Source of the DNA: Tissierella_A sp964489715
GTDB taxonomy: Bacteria > Bacillota > Clostridia > Tissierellales > Tissierellaceae
Direction of reading: 5' to 3'
DNA length: 19,934 nucleotides
Assembly (NCBI GenBank): GCA_964489715.1
Contig: CAZBAK010000031.1
Location: forward strand, 1 to 19,934
This document shows, one piece after another, positions 13,834-19,934 of this stretch. The notes below the pieces were generated by a model. That model made no database searches, was not told the DNA's origin, and was given only the letters and a program-made list of their open reading frames with translations. Position numbers and translations under genes: made by a program. Every line of letters begins with the position of its first letter. The stretch's first letter is position 1.

Positions 13834-16258
13834 CAAATTTTAATTTTCCTTCTTCATCATTTTTTATCAAGATCTTATCATCTTTTGACAGTGTTCCCTT
13901 TAAAATCTCTTCTGCCAATTGATCTTCTATCATTCTTCTTATTGTTCTTTCAAGTGGTCTTGCTCCATATATTGGGTCAAATCCAACCTTGCTTATTTCT
14001 TCCCTAGTTTCTTCACTTACATTTACATCTATATCTAAGTTTTTCATTCTCTTCTCAAGGTCATCTACCATTATATCTACGATTTCCTTTACTTGATCTT
14101 CTTGTAGAGAATGGAATACTATAACTTCATCAAGTCTATTCAAGAACTCTGGCCTAAAGGTCTTACGAAGTTCCTCAGTTATAGTTTCTTTCATCTTTTC
14201 ATATTCTTCCTTATCCTCATCTACAACTGTTGCAAATCCAAGTACATTTTGTTTTCTAATGGAATTTGCTCCAACATTTGATGTCATAATTATAACTGTA
14301 TTTTTGAAATCTACTGTTCTTCCCTTAGAATCTGTAAGTCTTCCATCGTCTAATATCTGAAGAAGTATGTTAAATACATCAGGATGTGCTTTTTCTATCT
14401 CATCAAATAGGATAACTGAATATGGTTTACTTCTAACAGCTTCTGTAAGCTGTCCACCTTCATCATAACCTACATATCCTGGAGGTGATCCAACCAATCT
14501 AGAAACAGTATGTTTCTCCATATACTCACTCATGTCTATTCTTATCATAGCATCTTCATCACCAAAAAGTGTCTCAGAAAGTGACTTAGCCAGATAGGTT
14601 TTACCCACTCCTGTTGGTCCTACGAATATAAAGCTACCTATTGGCTTGTTAGGGTCCTTAAGACCTACCCTAGCTCGTCTCACTGAGTTTGAAACAGCAC
14701 TTACTGCTTGGGCTTGTCCTACTACCTTTTTATGAAGTGTTTCTTCTAGATTTAATAAGCTTTCTGATTCTTCAGTTGTCATTCTTTGAACAGGAACCCC
14801 AGTCCAATCAGATACAATCTTTGCAATTTCTTCATATCCTACTTCCATACTGGAATTTTGTTTTTTTCGCTGCCAATTTGACTTATATTTTTCAAGTTCT
14901 GCCTTGGTTTCTTTTTCCTTATCTCTAACACTTGCAGCTTTTTCATAGTTTTGGGTGTTTATTGCTTCTTCTTTTTCTTGTTGAAGCTCTTCTAACTTAG
15001 TTTCTAAGTTTTTTAATTCATCTGGAGCTACATAGTTTCTAATTCTTATCATAGAAGCTGCTTCATCTATTAGATCTATTGCCTTATCAGGTAAAAATCT
15101 ATCTGTTATATATCTAGATGATAGTTCTGTTGCAGCTCTAATAGCATCATCAGTAATCTTTACCCTGTGATGGGCTTCATACTTATCTCTTAATCCTTCA
15201 AGTATCTTTATAGTATCTTCTTCATTAGGTTGATCTACCACTATAGGCTGCAATCTTCTTTCAAAGGCTGCGTCTTTTTCTATGTGTTTTCTATATTCTT
15301 CTATAGTTGTAGCCCCTATCATTCGAAGCTCTCCTCTTGCTAATACAGGCTTTAATATATTTGATGCATCTACTGAACCTTCTGCTGCACCTGCTCCTAT
15401 TATAGTATGAAGTTCATCTATAAAAAGAATAGTATCCTTAGAAGCTGTGAGTTCTTCCATTACTTTTTTAAGTCTTTCTTCAAACTCACCTCTATATTTA
15501 GCTCCTGCTATCATACCAGGTAAATCCAAGGAAACAATTCTCTTATCCTTTATTATCTCTGGTGCATTCCCTTCATATATTCTTTGGGCAAGTCCTTCAG
15601 CTATGGCAGTTTTACCCACACCTGGTTCCCCAATCAATACTGGATTGTTTTTTGTTCTTCTACTTAAAACCTGAATCAATCTTTCTACTTCTTTATCTCT
15701 TCCTATAACCGGATCTATTCTTCCATCTTCAGCCATTTTGTTTAAATCTATACTATACTTGTCTAAACTAGTCTGTTTTTGGCTTTGTGCTTCTCCTGCT
15801 TGAGAGGCTTTATTGTTAGCATCAGAGCTTACCATGCTTACAACCTTTTCTCTTAATTCCTTTATATCTACACCTAATCTTTTAAGAACTACTACAGCAA
15901 CTCCTTCTCCTTCAGCTAAAAGTCCTAGTAGTAGGTGTTCTGTTCCCACATAGCTGTGTCCTAAATTTCTGGCTTGTAGAAAACTAAGTTCAAATATTCT
16001 CTTGGTTCTAGGAGTAAATCCTAATATATCTTCTTCTTCACTTCCAGTTCCTATAGCCTTTAAAACTTCTTTCCTAGTGTTTTCTATTTCAACTGATAAT
16101 TCCTTTAAGGAAACTGCAGCTACACCATTTTTTTCTGCTATAAGTCCTAATAATAAGTGTTCTGTTCCCACATAGTTATGCTTCATTCTCTTTGCTTCCT
16201 CTTGCGCTAATAAAATAGCCTTTTGGGCTCTTTCTGTAAATCTACCGAACATTGCCAT
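13820..16258 (-). CDS. clpC: ATP-dependent unfoldase ClpC (Hsp100)
   Basis: ClpC is the AAA+ unfoldase that feeds proteins, including arginine-phosphorylated ones, to ClpP. In 812 residues the order is: two N-terminal Clp repeats (about residues 5-145, each with YVGTEHLLLGL), D1 with Walker A GEPGVGKT and Walker B ILFIDELHT, a middle domain with a UVR-like coiled coil (EEAINTQNYEKAASVRDKEKE, about 425-450), and D2 with Walker A GPTGVGKT and Walker B VILFDEIEKAHPDV. The C-terminal D2-small domain includes FDPIYGARPLERTI. The ATG lies 2 bases from the mcsB stop with GGAGGAA inside the mcsB end. An in-frame ATG two codons later (16252, MFGRFTERAQ) matches the usual family start and is a fair alternative. 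It is the fourth gene of the ctsR operon. Confidence 0.97.
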   Translation of the reverse strand: MAMFGRFTERAQKAILLAQEEAKRMKHNYVGTEHLLLGLIAEKNGVAAVSLKELSVEIENTRKEVLKAIGTGSEEEDILGFTPRTKRIFELSFLQARNLGHSYVGTEHLLLGLLAEGEGVAVVVLKRLGVDIKELREKVVSMVSSDANNKASQAGEAQSQKQTSLDKYSIDLNKMAEDGRIDPVIGRDKEVERLIQVLSRRTKNNPVLIGEPGVGKTAIAEGLAQRIYEGNAPEIIKDKRIVSLDLPGMIAGAKYRGEFEERLKKVMEELTASKDTILFIDELHTIIGAGAAEGSVDASNILKPVLARGELRMIGATTIEEYRKHIEKDAAFERRLQPIVVDQPNEEDTIKILEGLRDKYEAHHRVKITDDAIRAATELSSRYITDRFLPDKAIDLIDEAASMIRIRNYVAPDELKNLETKLEELQQEKEEAINTQNYEKAASVRDKEKETKAELEKYKSNWQRKKQNSSMEVGYEEIAKIVSDWTGVPVQRMTTEESESLLNLEETLHKKVVGQAQAVSAVSNSVRRARVGLKDPNKPIGSFIFVGPTGVGKTYLAKSLSETLFGDEDAMIRIDMSEYMEKHTVSRLVGSPPGYVGYDEGGQLTEAVRSKPYSVILFDEIEKAHPDVFNILLQILDDGRLTDSKGRTVDFKNTVIIMTSNVGANSIRKQNVLGFATVVDEDKEEYEKMKETITEELRKTFRPEFLNRLDEVIVFHSLQEDQVKEIVDIMVDDLEKRMKNLDIDVNVSEETREEISKVGFDPIYGARPLERTIRRMIEDQLAEEILKGTLSKDDKILIKNDEEGKLKFEKGL

Positions 16259-16259
16259 C

Positions 16260-17288
16260 TTATTCCTCCGTTCCTATTATAAGTTCTCTTATTATACTTG
16301 CTCTTTCAACGTCTCTTTCTCTATTGCTCATTTCTCTCTTTAGTCTTTTTTGAATGTTTGCACTTTGTATATCTATCATCAATTTCACTACATTGAAAGA
16401 CTCTTTTTTTTCTAATATATCCATGGTTTCACCCATTCTTATATTGGAAAGATGTTCCATAGCCTCTCTTGAACTTAATATTCTGCTGTGCCTTAAAATT
16501 CCAAGAGATCTATACACCTTATCTTCCATATCTATCAATCTCTTACTAGTTAAATATTTTCTAGTGTTTCTTTCCCTACTTAATATTTGATGAATTACTT
16601 TATTTAGCTTACTTATTATTTCTTCCTCTGTATCACCTAGAGTCACTTGATTTGATATCTGATATAAAGATCCCAGAGCTTCTGAACCTTCTCCATAGAG
16701 GCCCCTAGCAGTTAGTCCTACCTTTCTAAGACTCTCTAGTATAACTTCTAAACTTCCCGTCATTGAAACACAGGGAAGATGAAGCATGACAGAAGCCCTA
16801 AGACCTGTACCTACATTGGTAGGACAGGCTGTTAAATAACCTAAATTAAAGTCATAGGCATACTTTAGTTCTTCTTCTAATCTATCATCTATGGAAGAGC
16901 AAATCTCCCACCCTCTTTCTAGATTTAAACCTGGAAGAAGTGTTTGGATTCTCAAATGGTCTTCTTCATTTATCATAATAGTAGCTCTTTCATCTTCCCT
17001 CAACAAGAAACTTGCTATTTCTTCGTTTTTTAATATGCTAGGACTTATTAAATGATCCTCTACAAATACCTTTTGTTCAAGTTTAGATAAAGTATCAAGC
17101 TTTATAAATTTATACTCTTGACTTTCATCATCTTTAAATATATTCAAAATATCCTTCGTCAAACTATCTGATTCTTCTATAGTCATATATTCTGGAAATT
17201 TATACTTGGATAGGTTTCTAGCCACTCTAACTCTAGTAGAGATAACTATATCTTGATCTTCCCCAACCCCATCTAACCATCGAGCCAT
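16260..17288 (-). CDS. mcsB: Protein arginine kinase McsB
   Basis: McsB phosphorylates arginines, marking proteins for ClpCP and inactivating CtsR. The 342-residue protein is built like a phosphagen kinase catalytic domain: STRVRVARNL (residues 17-26), a nucleotide-binding region with MINEEDHLRIQ, and the catalytic loop TACPTNVGTGLRASVMLHLP with Cys155. Near the C-terminus is RDVERA, fitting the RDxxRA motif that forms the phospho-arginine sensing site. The ATG at 17288 has AAGGAG eight bases upstream; a GTG at 17297 would overlap the mcsA stop and lacks a ribosome site. It is between mcsA, its activator, and clpC. Confidence 0.96.
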   Translation of the reverse strand: MARWLDGVGEDQDIVISTRVRVARNLSKYKFPEYMTIEESDSLTKDILNIFKDDESQEYKFIKLDTLSKLEQKVFVEDHLISPSILKNEEIASFLLREDERATIMINEEDHLRIQTLLPGLNLERGWEICSSIDDRLEEELKYAYDFNLGYLTACPTNVGTGLRASVMLHLPCVSMTGSLEVILESLRKVGLTARGLYGEGSEALGSLYQISNQVTLGDTEEEIISKLNKVIHQILSRERNTRKYLTSKRLIDMEDKVYRSLGILRHSRILSSREAMEHLSNIRMGETMDILEKKESFNVVKLMIDIQSANIQKRLKREMSNRERDVERASIIRELIIGTEE

Positions 17289-17293
17289 AAAGC

Positions 17294-17806
17294 TCACTCC
17301 TTTATATCCTCTAATTTTATATCTATAGCCTTTAATTTGTCTCTTAAAATAGCAGCTTCTTCAAATCTTTCTTTTTTTATAGACTCATCTAGGGCTTTTT
17401 TAAGATCATCTTTTTCTCTCTTTAAAAATATATCTCTGCTGGAGCTCTTTGGTATCTTGCCCTTATGATGGTTATGTCCATGAATTCCTTTTATTAAGGG
17501 GTCCAATTTATCCTTAAAGGCAACATAACATTCATCACAGCCAAACTTTCCTTCACTTCTAAACTCATCGTAAGTTTGCCCACATTTTTCACACTTTAAA
17601 GAATCCTTCTTTTCAAAGCTTATAACTGAATCTTCTATTAAACCTGCAAAAAATTTATTCATAGAAAAATTATTTTCAAGATCTATGTCAAGATCATAAT
17701 CATTTGCTGCACACTGACTACATAAATGTTTCTTCTCTATATGTCCATTAAATATCTTTGTATAATGAAATTTCGCTTCATTTTCACCACAAGATTCACA
17801 TTTCAT
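17294..17806 (-). CDS. mcsA: McsA, zinc-finger activator of McsB
   Basis: This 170-residue protein activates the arginine kinase McsB. Two four-cysteine zinc sites are plain: Cys3, Cys6, Cys29, Cys32 (CESC...CSQC) and Cys72, Cys75, Cys90, Cys93 (CEKC...CDEC). A His-rich linker (IKGIHGHNHHKGK, about 107-119) follows, then a C-terminal UVR coiled coil (LKKALDESIKKERFEEAAILRDKLKAI, about 134-160) that resembles the ClpC middle domain. The ATG follows AGGAGGGA, which overlaps the ctsR stop. Its end is 5 bases from the mcsB ATG and contains the mcsB ribosome site. Confidence 0.95.
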   Translation of the reverse strand: MKCESCGENEAKFHYTKIFNGHIEKKHLCSQCAANDYDLDIDLENNFSMNKFFAGLIEDSVISFEKKDSLKCEKCGQTYDEFRSEGKFGCDECYVAFKDKLDPLIKGIHGHNHHKGKIPKSSSRDIFLKREKDDLKKALDESIKKERFEEAAILRDKLKAIDIKLEDIKE

Positions 17807-17817
17807 CTTTGTCCCTC

Positions 17818-18273
17818 CTACTTAGCTAAAATAAGAAGAATATTTCTTAATATTTCAGCTCTGAGTTTGTTTGTATCTTCTACCCCTTCTGATATGGATC
17901 TATCGCTTATGGCGGCTTTTATTATATCTTCTTCTCTTTTTTCTATAAAGTCCTCTTCTCTTAAACCTTCCACTATGTGATAGGCTTTTGACTTAGTTAT
18001 AGAGTCTCCAATAGTTTCTATGATAATTTCATTTAAATCAGCATACTTTTCTATACTGACCTTTATTATCTTTATATACCCTCCTCCACCTCTTTTACTC
18101 TCAATATAATAACCTTTATATGGAGTAAAGCGTGTGGAAAGCACATAATTTATCTGAGAAGGAGAGCATTCAAATTGTTCTGCCATCTCATTTCTCTGTA
18201 TTTCTATTATACCCGTATCTGATTCTTGTAAAAGCTGTCTAATAAATCTTTCTATAATGCCACTTAATCCCAT
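17818..18273 (-). CDS. ctsR: Heat-shock repressor CtsR
   Basis: CtsR represses class III heat-shock genes (clp operons). The protein has 151 residues from MGLSGIIERFIRQLL. The winged helix-turn-helix is seen in MAEQFECSPSQINYVLSTRFTPYKGYYIESKRGGGGYIKI, ending in the tetraglycine wing loop that acts as the heat sensor in the family. The C-terminal helical dimerisation domain follows (about residues 75-150). The ATG at 18273 has AGAGGTGG upstream; in-frame codons further upstream (to 18321) run through the operator and are not used. It heads the ctsR-mcsA-mcsB-clpC operon and probably represses itself. Confidence 0.95.
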   Translation of the reverse strand: MGLSGIIERFIRQLLQESDTGIIEIQRNEMAEQFECSPSQINYVLSTRFTPYKGYYIESKRGGGGYIKIIKVSIEKYADLNEIIIETIGDSITKSKAYHIVEGLREEDFIEKREEDIIKAAISDRSISEGVEDTNKLRAEILRNILLILAK

Positions 18274-18287
18274 AGGGAAACCACCTC

Positions 18288-18310
18288 TTTGACTTTGACT
18301 ATCTTTGTCT
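18288..18310 (-). promoter_or_regulatory. CtsR operator in the ctsR leader
   Basis: On the minus strand AGACAAA-GAT-AGTCAAA (18294-18310) fits the CtsR heptad consensus RGTCAAA-NAN-RGTCAAA with one mismatch. A further GTCAAA (18288-18293) follows directly. It lies 20-37 bases before the ctsR ATG, just upstream of the ribosome site and about 100 bases after the best -10 box, so repression may act as a roadblock, or a closer promoter has been missed. Confidence 0.75.
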
Positions 18311-18372
18311 TTCAAAAGCAAAAAAATAAACTTTCTTATAAAGCTTATATTGTTTAAATCTATTACTAGTAC

Positions 18373-18386
18373 ACACTATATAGTGT
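18373..18386. promoter_or_regulatory. 14-bp perfect palindrome in the ctsR leader, possible operator
   Basis: ACACTATATAGTGT is self-complementary. A nested longer pairing, GTACAC (18369-18374) with GTGTAC (18383-18388), overlaps it. It lies roughly 15-35 bases after the predicted ctsR start point. It is unlike the CtsR heptad repeats. It may bind a dimeric regulator or form a short RNA hairpin, and no T-tract follows. Confidence 0.4.
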
Positions 18387-18409
18387 ACATATTTGTCTCT
18401 TCCTCTATT

Positions 18410-18437
18410 ATTATACCATTTTTACAGAAAAAGTAAA
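18410..18437 (-). promoter_or_regulatory. Promoter candidate for the ctsR operon
   Basis: On the minus strand TTTACT (18432-18437), 16 bases and a perfect TATAAT (18410-18415). The -35 overlaps the hairpin that ends the preceding gene. The leader to ctsR would be about 130 bases and includes the palindrome and the CtsR operator. Confidence 0.6.
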
Positions 18438-18451
18438 GCATATAAGCTTTA
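18434..18451 (-). terminator. Weak terminator behind the PAS/PP2C gene
   Basis: Short minus-strand stem TAAAGC / GCTTTA with a six-base loop, followed by CTTTTT. It is 29 bases past the stop codon. The stem is only 6 bp, so termination is likely incomplete. Confidence 0.5.
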
Positions 18452-18480
18452 AATTTTATTAGAAGTATCAGATTTTTAGA

Positions 18481-19563
18481 TTAATCCAATACTTCTATCA
18501 ATAAAATCACATCTCTATGGTCTATTTTTCTAGGATCTTTTTTTAATATTTCATCATTAACTATTTTTAAAAGATCCTTAGATTCTCGCCTTATTAAATC
18601 TTCCAATTTATTTGTGTCAAATCTTTCAAGAACTTTCTCTCTATCCTCTCCAGGAGTATCTGTATAAAAAACAATCTTATCACCTGGCCTTAATTGTATT
18701 TCCCTTTCTGCCAATCTATACTCATCGATCCTAGGAGAAGTTGATAATCCTTTGATTTCTATATTTTTAATAAATTTCTCTCTAGAATTATATCTTATAG
18801 CTCTACATTGGTAACCTGTGTTTACATATTTAAATTTATTTGTTTTAGTATTAAAGATAGCAAAGAAGATATTAAAATAATATTTTCCCCCTATATTTAA
18901 TATTTCCAGATTTTTATTTAAATGTTTTAATACATCCCTAGGCCCAGTAAAATCTTTAATAAATCTCATAGTTTGACGAATAAACATAGTCATAAGAGCA
19001 GTGGAAACACCATTGCTCAATAGCTTACTCATATAAAAGCCTATATTTTCTTCATCTATTCTATATATATCAAATATATTCCCACCGAGTATCTCTGAAG
19101 GCTTATAGATATAGTCAATATTTAAATTTTCTATTCTTTGTTTTTTGGGAAGTATCTTTTCCTGAATTCTTCTGGAAAATTCTAGATCATATAACATTTT
19201 CATATTCTTATTTATAAGTTCTATCTCTAGTCTTTTTTCCCTTGTCACATTTCTAAATACTTCTACATGACCTATTATAGAATTTTCATCATCCTGGACA
19301 GGAGAGCTTTTAACAGAATAGATTTCACCATCTATAATGATTTCCCTTTGTACTACACCTTTTCTTGTCCTACTATTTAAAGCAATAAATTTATTGGCTA
19401 TAATCTCTGGATCTAGATCATCTTTCATAGATTTATTTGCATAGATAACTATTCCTTTTTTATCTATCACTCTTACCCAATCAGCCATACCTTCTAATAC
19501 ATCATAGTTTAATTTAAAGTAGCTCAATCTCTCTTTTCTGTTTTTATAATTATCTTTTTTCAC
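18481..19563 (-). CDS. PAS domain + SpoIIE-type PP2C protein, probably catalytically degenerate
   Basis: The 360-residue protein has an N-terminal PAS sensor domain (about 15-108; DWVRVIDKKGIVIYANKSM, then SSPVQDDENSIIGHVEVFRNVT), a helical linker (about 108-135), and a C-terminal PP2C phosphatase fold of the SpoIIE/RsbU class (about 140-360; RRIQEKILPKK, YKPSEILGGNIFDIYRI, GDKIVFYTDT). Metal-binding positions are eroded. GGD is GGN (Asn162), the Asp of the usual ADVSGxG is Lys180 in MSKLLSNG, and the usual final DD is Arg350-Asp351. No membrane segment is seen. The GTG at 19563 has AGGTGG seven bases upstream; an upstream TTG (19614) has none. It lies between a surface-protein gene and the ctsR operon. 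A scaffold or sensor role without phosphatase activity is inferred, not shown. Confidence 0.82.
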   Translation of the reverse strand: MKKDNYKNRKERLSYFKLNYDVLEGMADWVRVIDKKGIVIYANKSMKDDLDPEIIANKFIALNSRTRKGVVQREIIIDGEIYSVKSSPVQDDENSIIGHVEVFRNVTREKRLEIELINKNMKMLYDLEFSRRIQEKILPKKQRIENLNIDYIYKPSEILGGNIFDIYRIDEENIGFYMSKLLSNGVSTALMTMFIRQTMRFIKDFTGPRDVLKHLNKNLEILNIGGKYYFNIFFAIFNTKTNKFKYVNTGYQCRAIRYNSREKFIKNIEIKGLSTSPRIDEYRLAEREIQLRPGDKIVFYTDTPGEDREKVLERFDTNKLEDLIRRESKDLLKIVNDEILKKDPRKIDHRDVILLIEVLD

Positions 19564-19587
19564 CAGATCACCACCTGTTTCTTTAAT

Positions 19588-19617
19588 ATTATAAAATCTA
19601 ATTTTCTTTAACAATAA
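19588..19617 (-). promoter_or_regulatory. Promoter candidate for the PAS/PP2C gene
   Basis: On the minus strand TTATTG (19612-19617), an 18-bp spacer and TATAAT (19588-19593), giving a leader of less than 20 bases before the GTG. The -35 box partly overlaps the preceding terminator hairpin. Confidence 0.55.
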
Positions 19618-19650
19618 AGCTAACCTACAATTAGATTATAGATTAGCCTT
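19616..19650 (-). terminator. Terminator behind the surface-protein gene
   Basis: Minus-strand 12-bp stem AAGGCTAATCTA / TAGGTTAGCTTT with two G-T pairs and an 11-base loop, then ATTGTT. It sits 28 bases after the stop of the wall-anchored protein. The tail is only moderately T-rich. Confidence 0.6.
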
Positions 19651-19677
19651 ATTATTTGTTAATACTTTATTTATATT

Positions 19678-19934
19678 TTATTTTTTCTTCCTATAAACTC
19701 CTAAACCAAGTGCTAAGAACAATCCACCTATACTATAGAAGAAGATATCTGGAGTTGCCCCAGTTTGTACCAATCTTCCCACTATACTTTGTGTTCTTCT
19801 TGGAGGATCTTTTTTGTCTGGTTCTTCTGGTTTAACTGGTTGTTCTTCTTCTTTTGGCTTCTCTGGTTCTTCTGGTTCCTCTGGTTCTTCTGGTTCTTCT
19901 GGCTCTTCTGGTTCTTCTGGTTCTTCTGGTTCTT
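19678..19934 (-). CDS. Cell-wall-anchored surface protein, C-terminal fragment with LVQTG sorting signal
   Basis: The last 84 codons of a longer gene are visible; the 5' part lies beyond the right edge. The visible part begins with a Pro-Glu-Glu repeat stalk (EPEEPEEPEEP..., then KPKEEEQPVKPEEPDKKDPP), a typical extended wall-spanning segment. It ends with a sortase signal: LVQTG (an LPXTG-like pentapeptide with Val for Pro), a hydrophobic stretch FFYSIGGLFLALGLGVY, and the basic tail RKKK just before the stop. Sortase would cleave between Thr and Gly and attach the protein to peptidoglycan. Its function cannot be told from the tail. Confidence 0.88.
   Translation of the reverse strand, partial: EPEEPEEPEEPEEPEEPEEPEEPEKPKEEEQPVKPEEPDKKDPPRRTQSIVGRLVQTGATPDIFFYSIGGLFLALGLGVYRKKK
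19862..19934 (-). repeat. 9-bp coding tandem repeat (Pro-Glu-Glu)
   Basis: About eight in-frame copies of GAAGAACCA, with third-position variants such as GAGGAACCA and GAAGAGCCA, encode the PEE stalk of the surface protein. The array continues off the right edge, so total copy number is unknown. Such arrays can vary in length by slippage without shifting the frame. Confidence 0.88.

Noticed and set aside
19862..19934. Regular short repeats considered as a CRISPR array or other non-coding repeat
   Set aside because: The unit is 9 bp with no spacers and is in frame with a surface-protein gene, encoding Pro-Glu-Glu.

Overview
The window is AT-rich and has the gene order typical of a spore-forming, low-GC Firmicute in the Clostridia/Tissierellia range. 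It carries SigH, the CtsR-McsA-McsB-ClpC heat-shock operon, T-box leaders on tRNA synthetase genes, ThyX, and a Gram-positive wall-sorting signal at the right edge. The genus cannot be named from the sequence alone. All recognised genes but one lie on the minus strand, so the biological order runs from high to low coordinates.

From the right edge leftwards: (1) the C-terminus of a wall-anchored surface protein with a Pro-Glu-Glu repeat stalk (19678-19934). (2) A PAS + SpoIIE-type PP2C protein whose metal-binding motifs look degraded. (3) The stress operon ctsR-mcsA-mcsB-clpC, with a CtsR-type operator in its leader, followed past a terminator by radA. (4) A plus-strand gene of unknown function (11957-12373), convergent with radA and divergent from carD. 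In Bacillus subtilis disA follows radA here, and no disA is present in this window. (5) carD, then yacL (PIN-TRAM), then ispD-ispF of the MEP isoprenoid pathway. (6) A tRNA synthetase block: a proline T-box with proS, gltX with its own promoter and a hairpin leader, and a cysteine T-box with cysS. (7) The RNA-processing and nucleotide genes mrnC, thyX, rlmB and yacP/rae1, packed behind cysS. (8) sigH with its own promoter, then tRNA-Thr(GGT) and the first 17 codons of tuf at the left edge.

The genes fall into three functional themes. One is protein quality control through arginine phosphorylation (CtsR represses, McsA/McsB mark, ClpC unfolds). One is translation supply: three synthetases, two under T-box control matched to the tRNA they charge, with rRNA maturation and ribosome-associated nucleases, tRNA-Thr and EF-Tu. 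The third is the sporulation and transition-state regulator SigH with housekeeping MEP and dTMP synthesis.

This is mostly a conserved core region, and I see no clear new defence, mobile or biosynthetic system. The items most worth a second look are the apparent pseudophosphatase, the unknown plus-strand gene in the disA slot, the non-canonical cysteine T-box bulge, the hairpin in the gltX leader, and a 14-bp palindrome in the ctsR leader.
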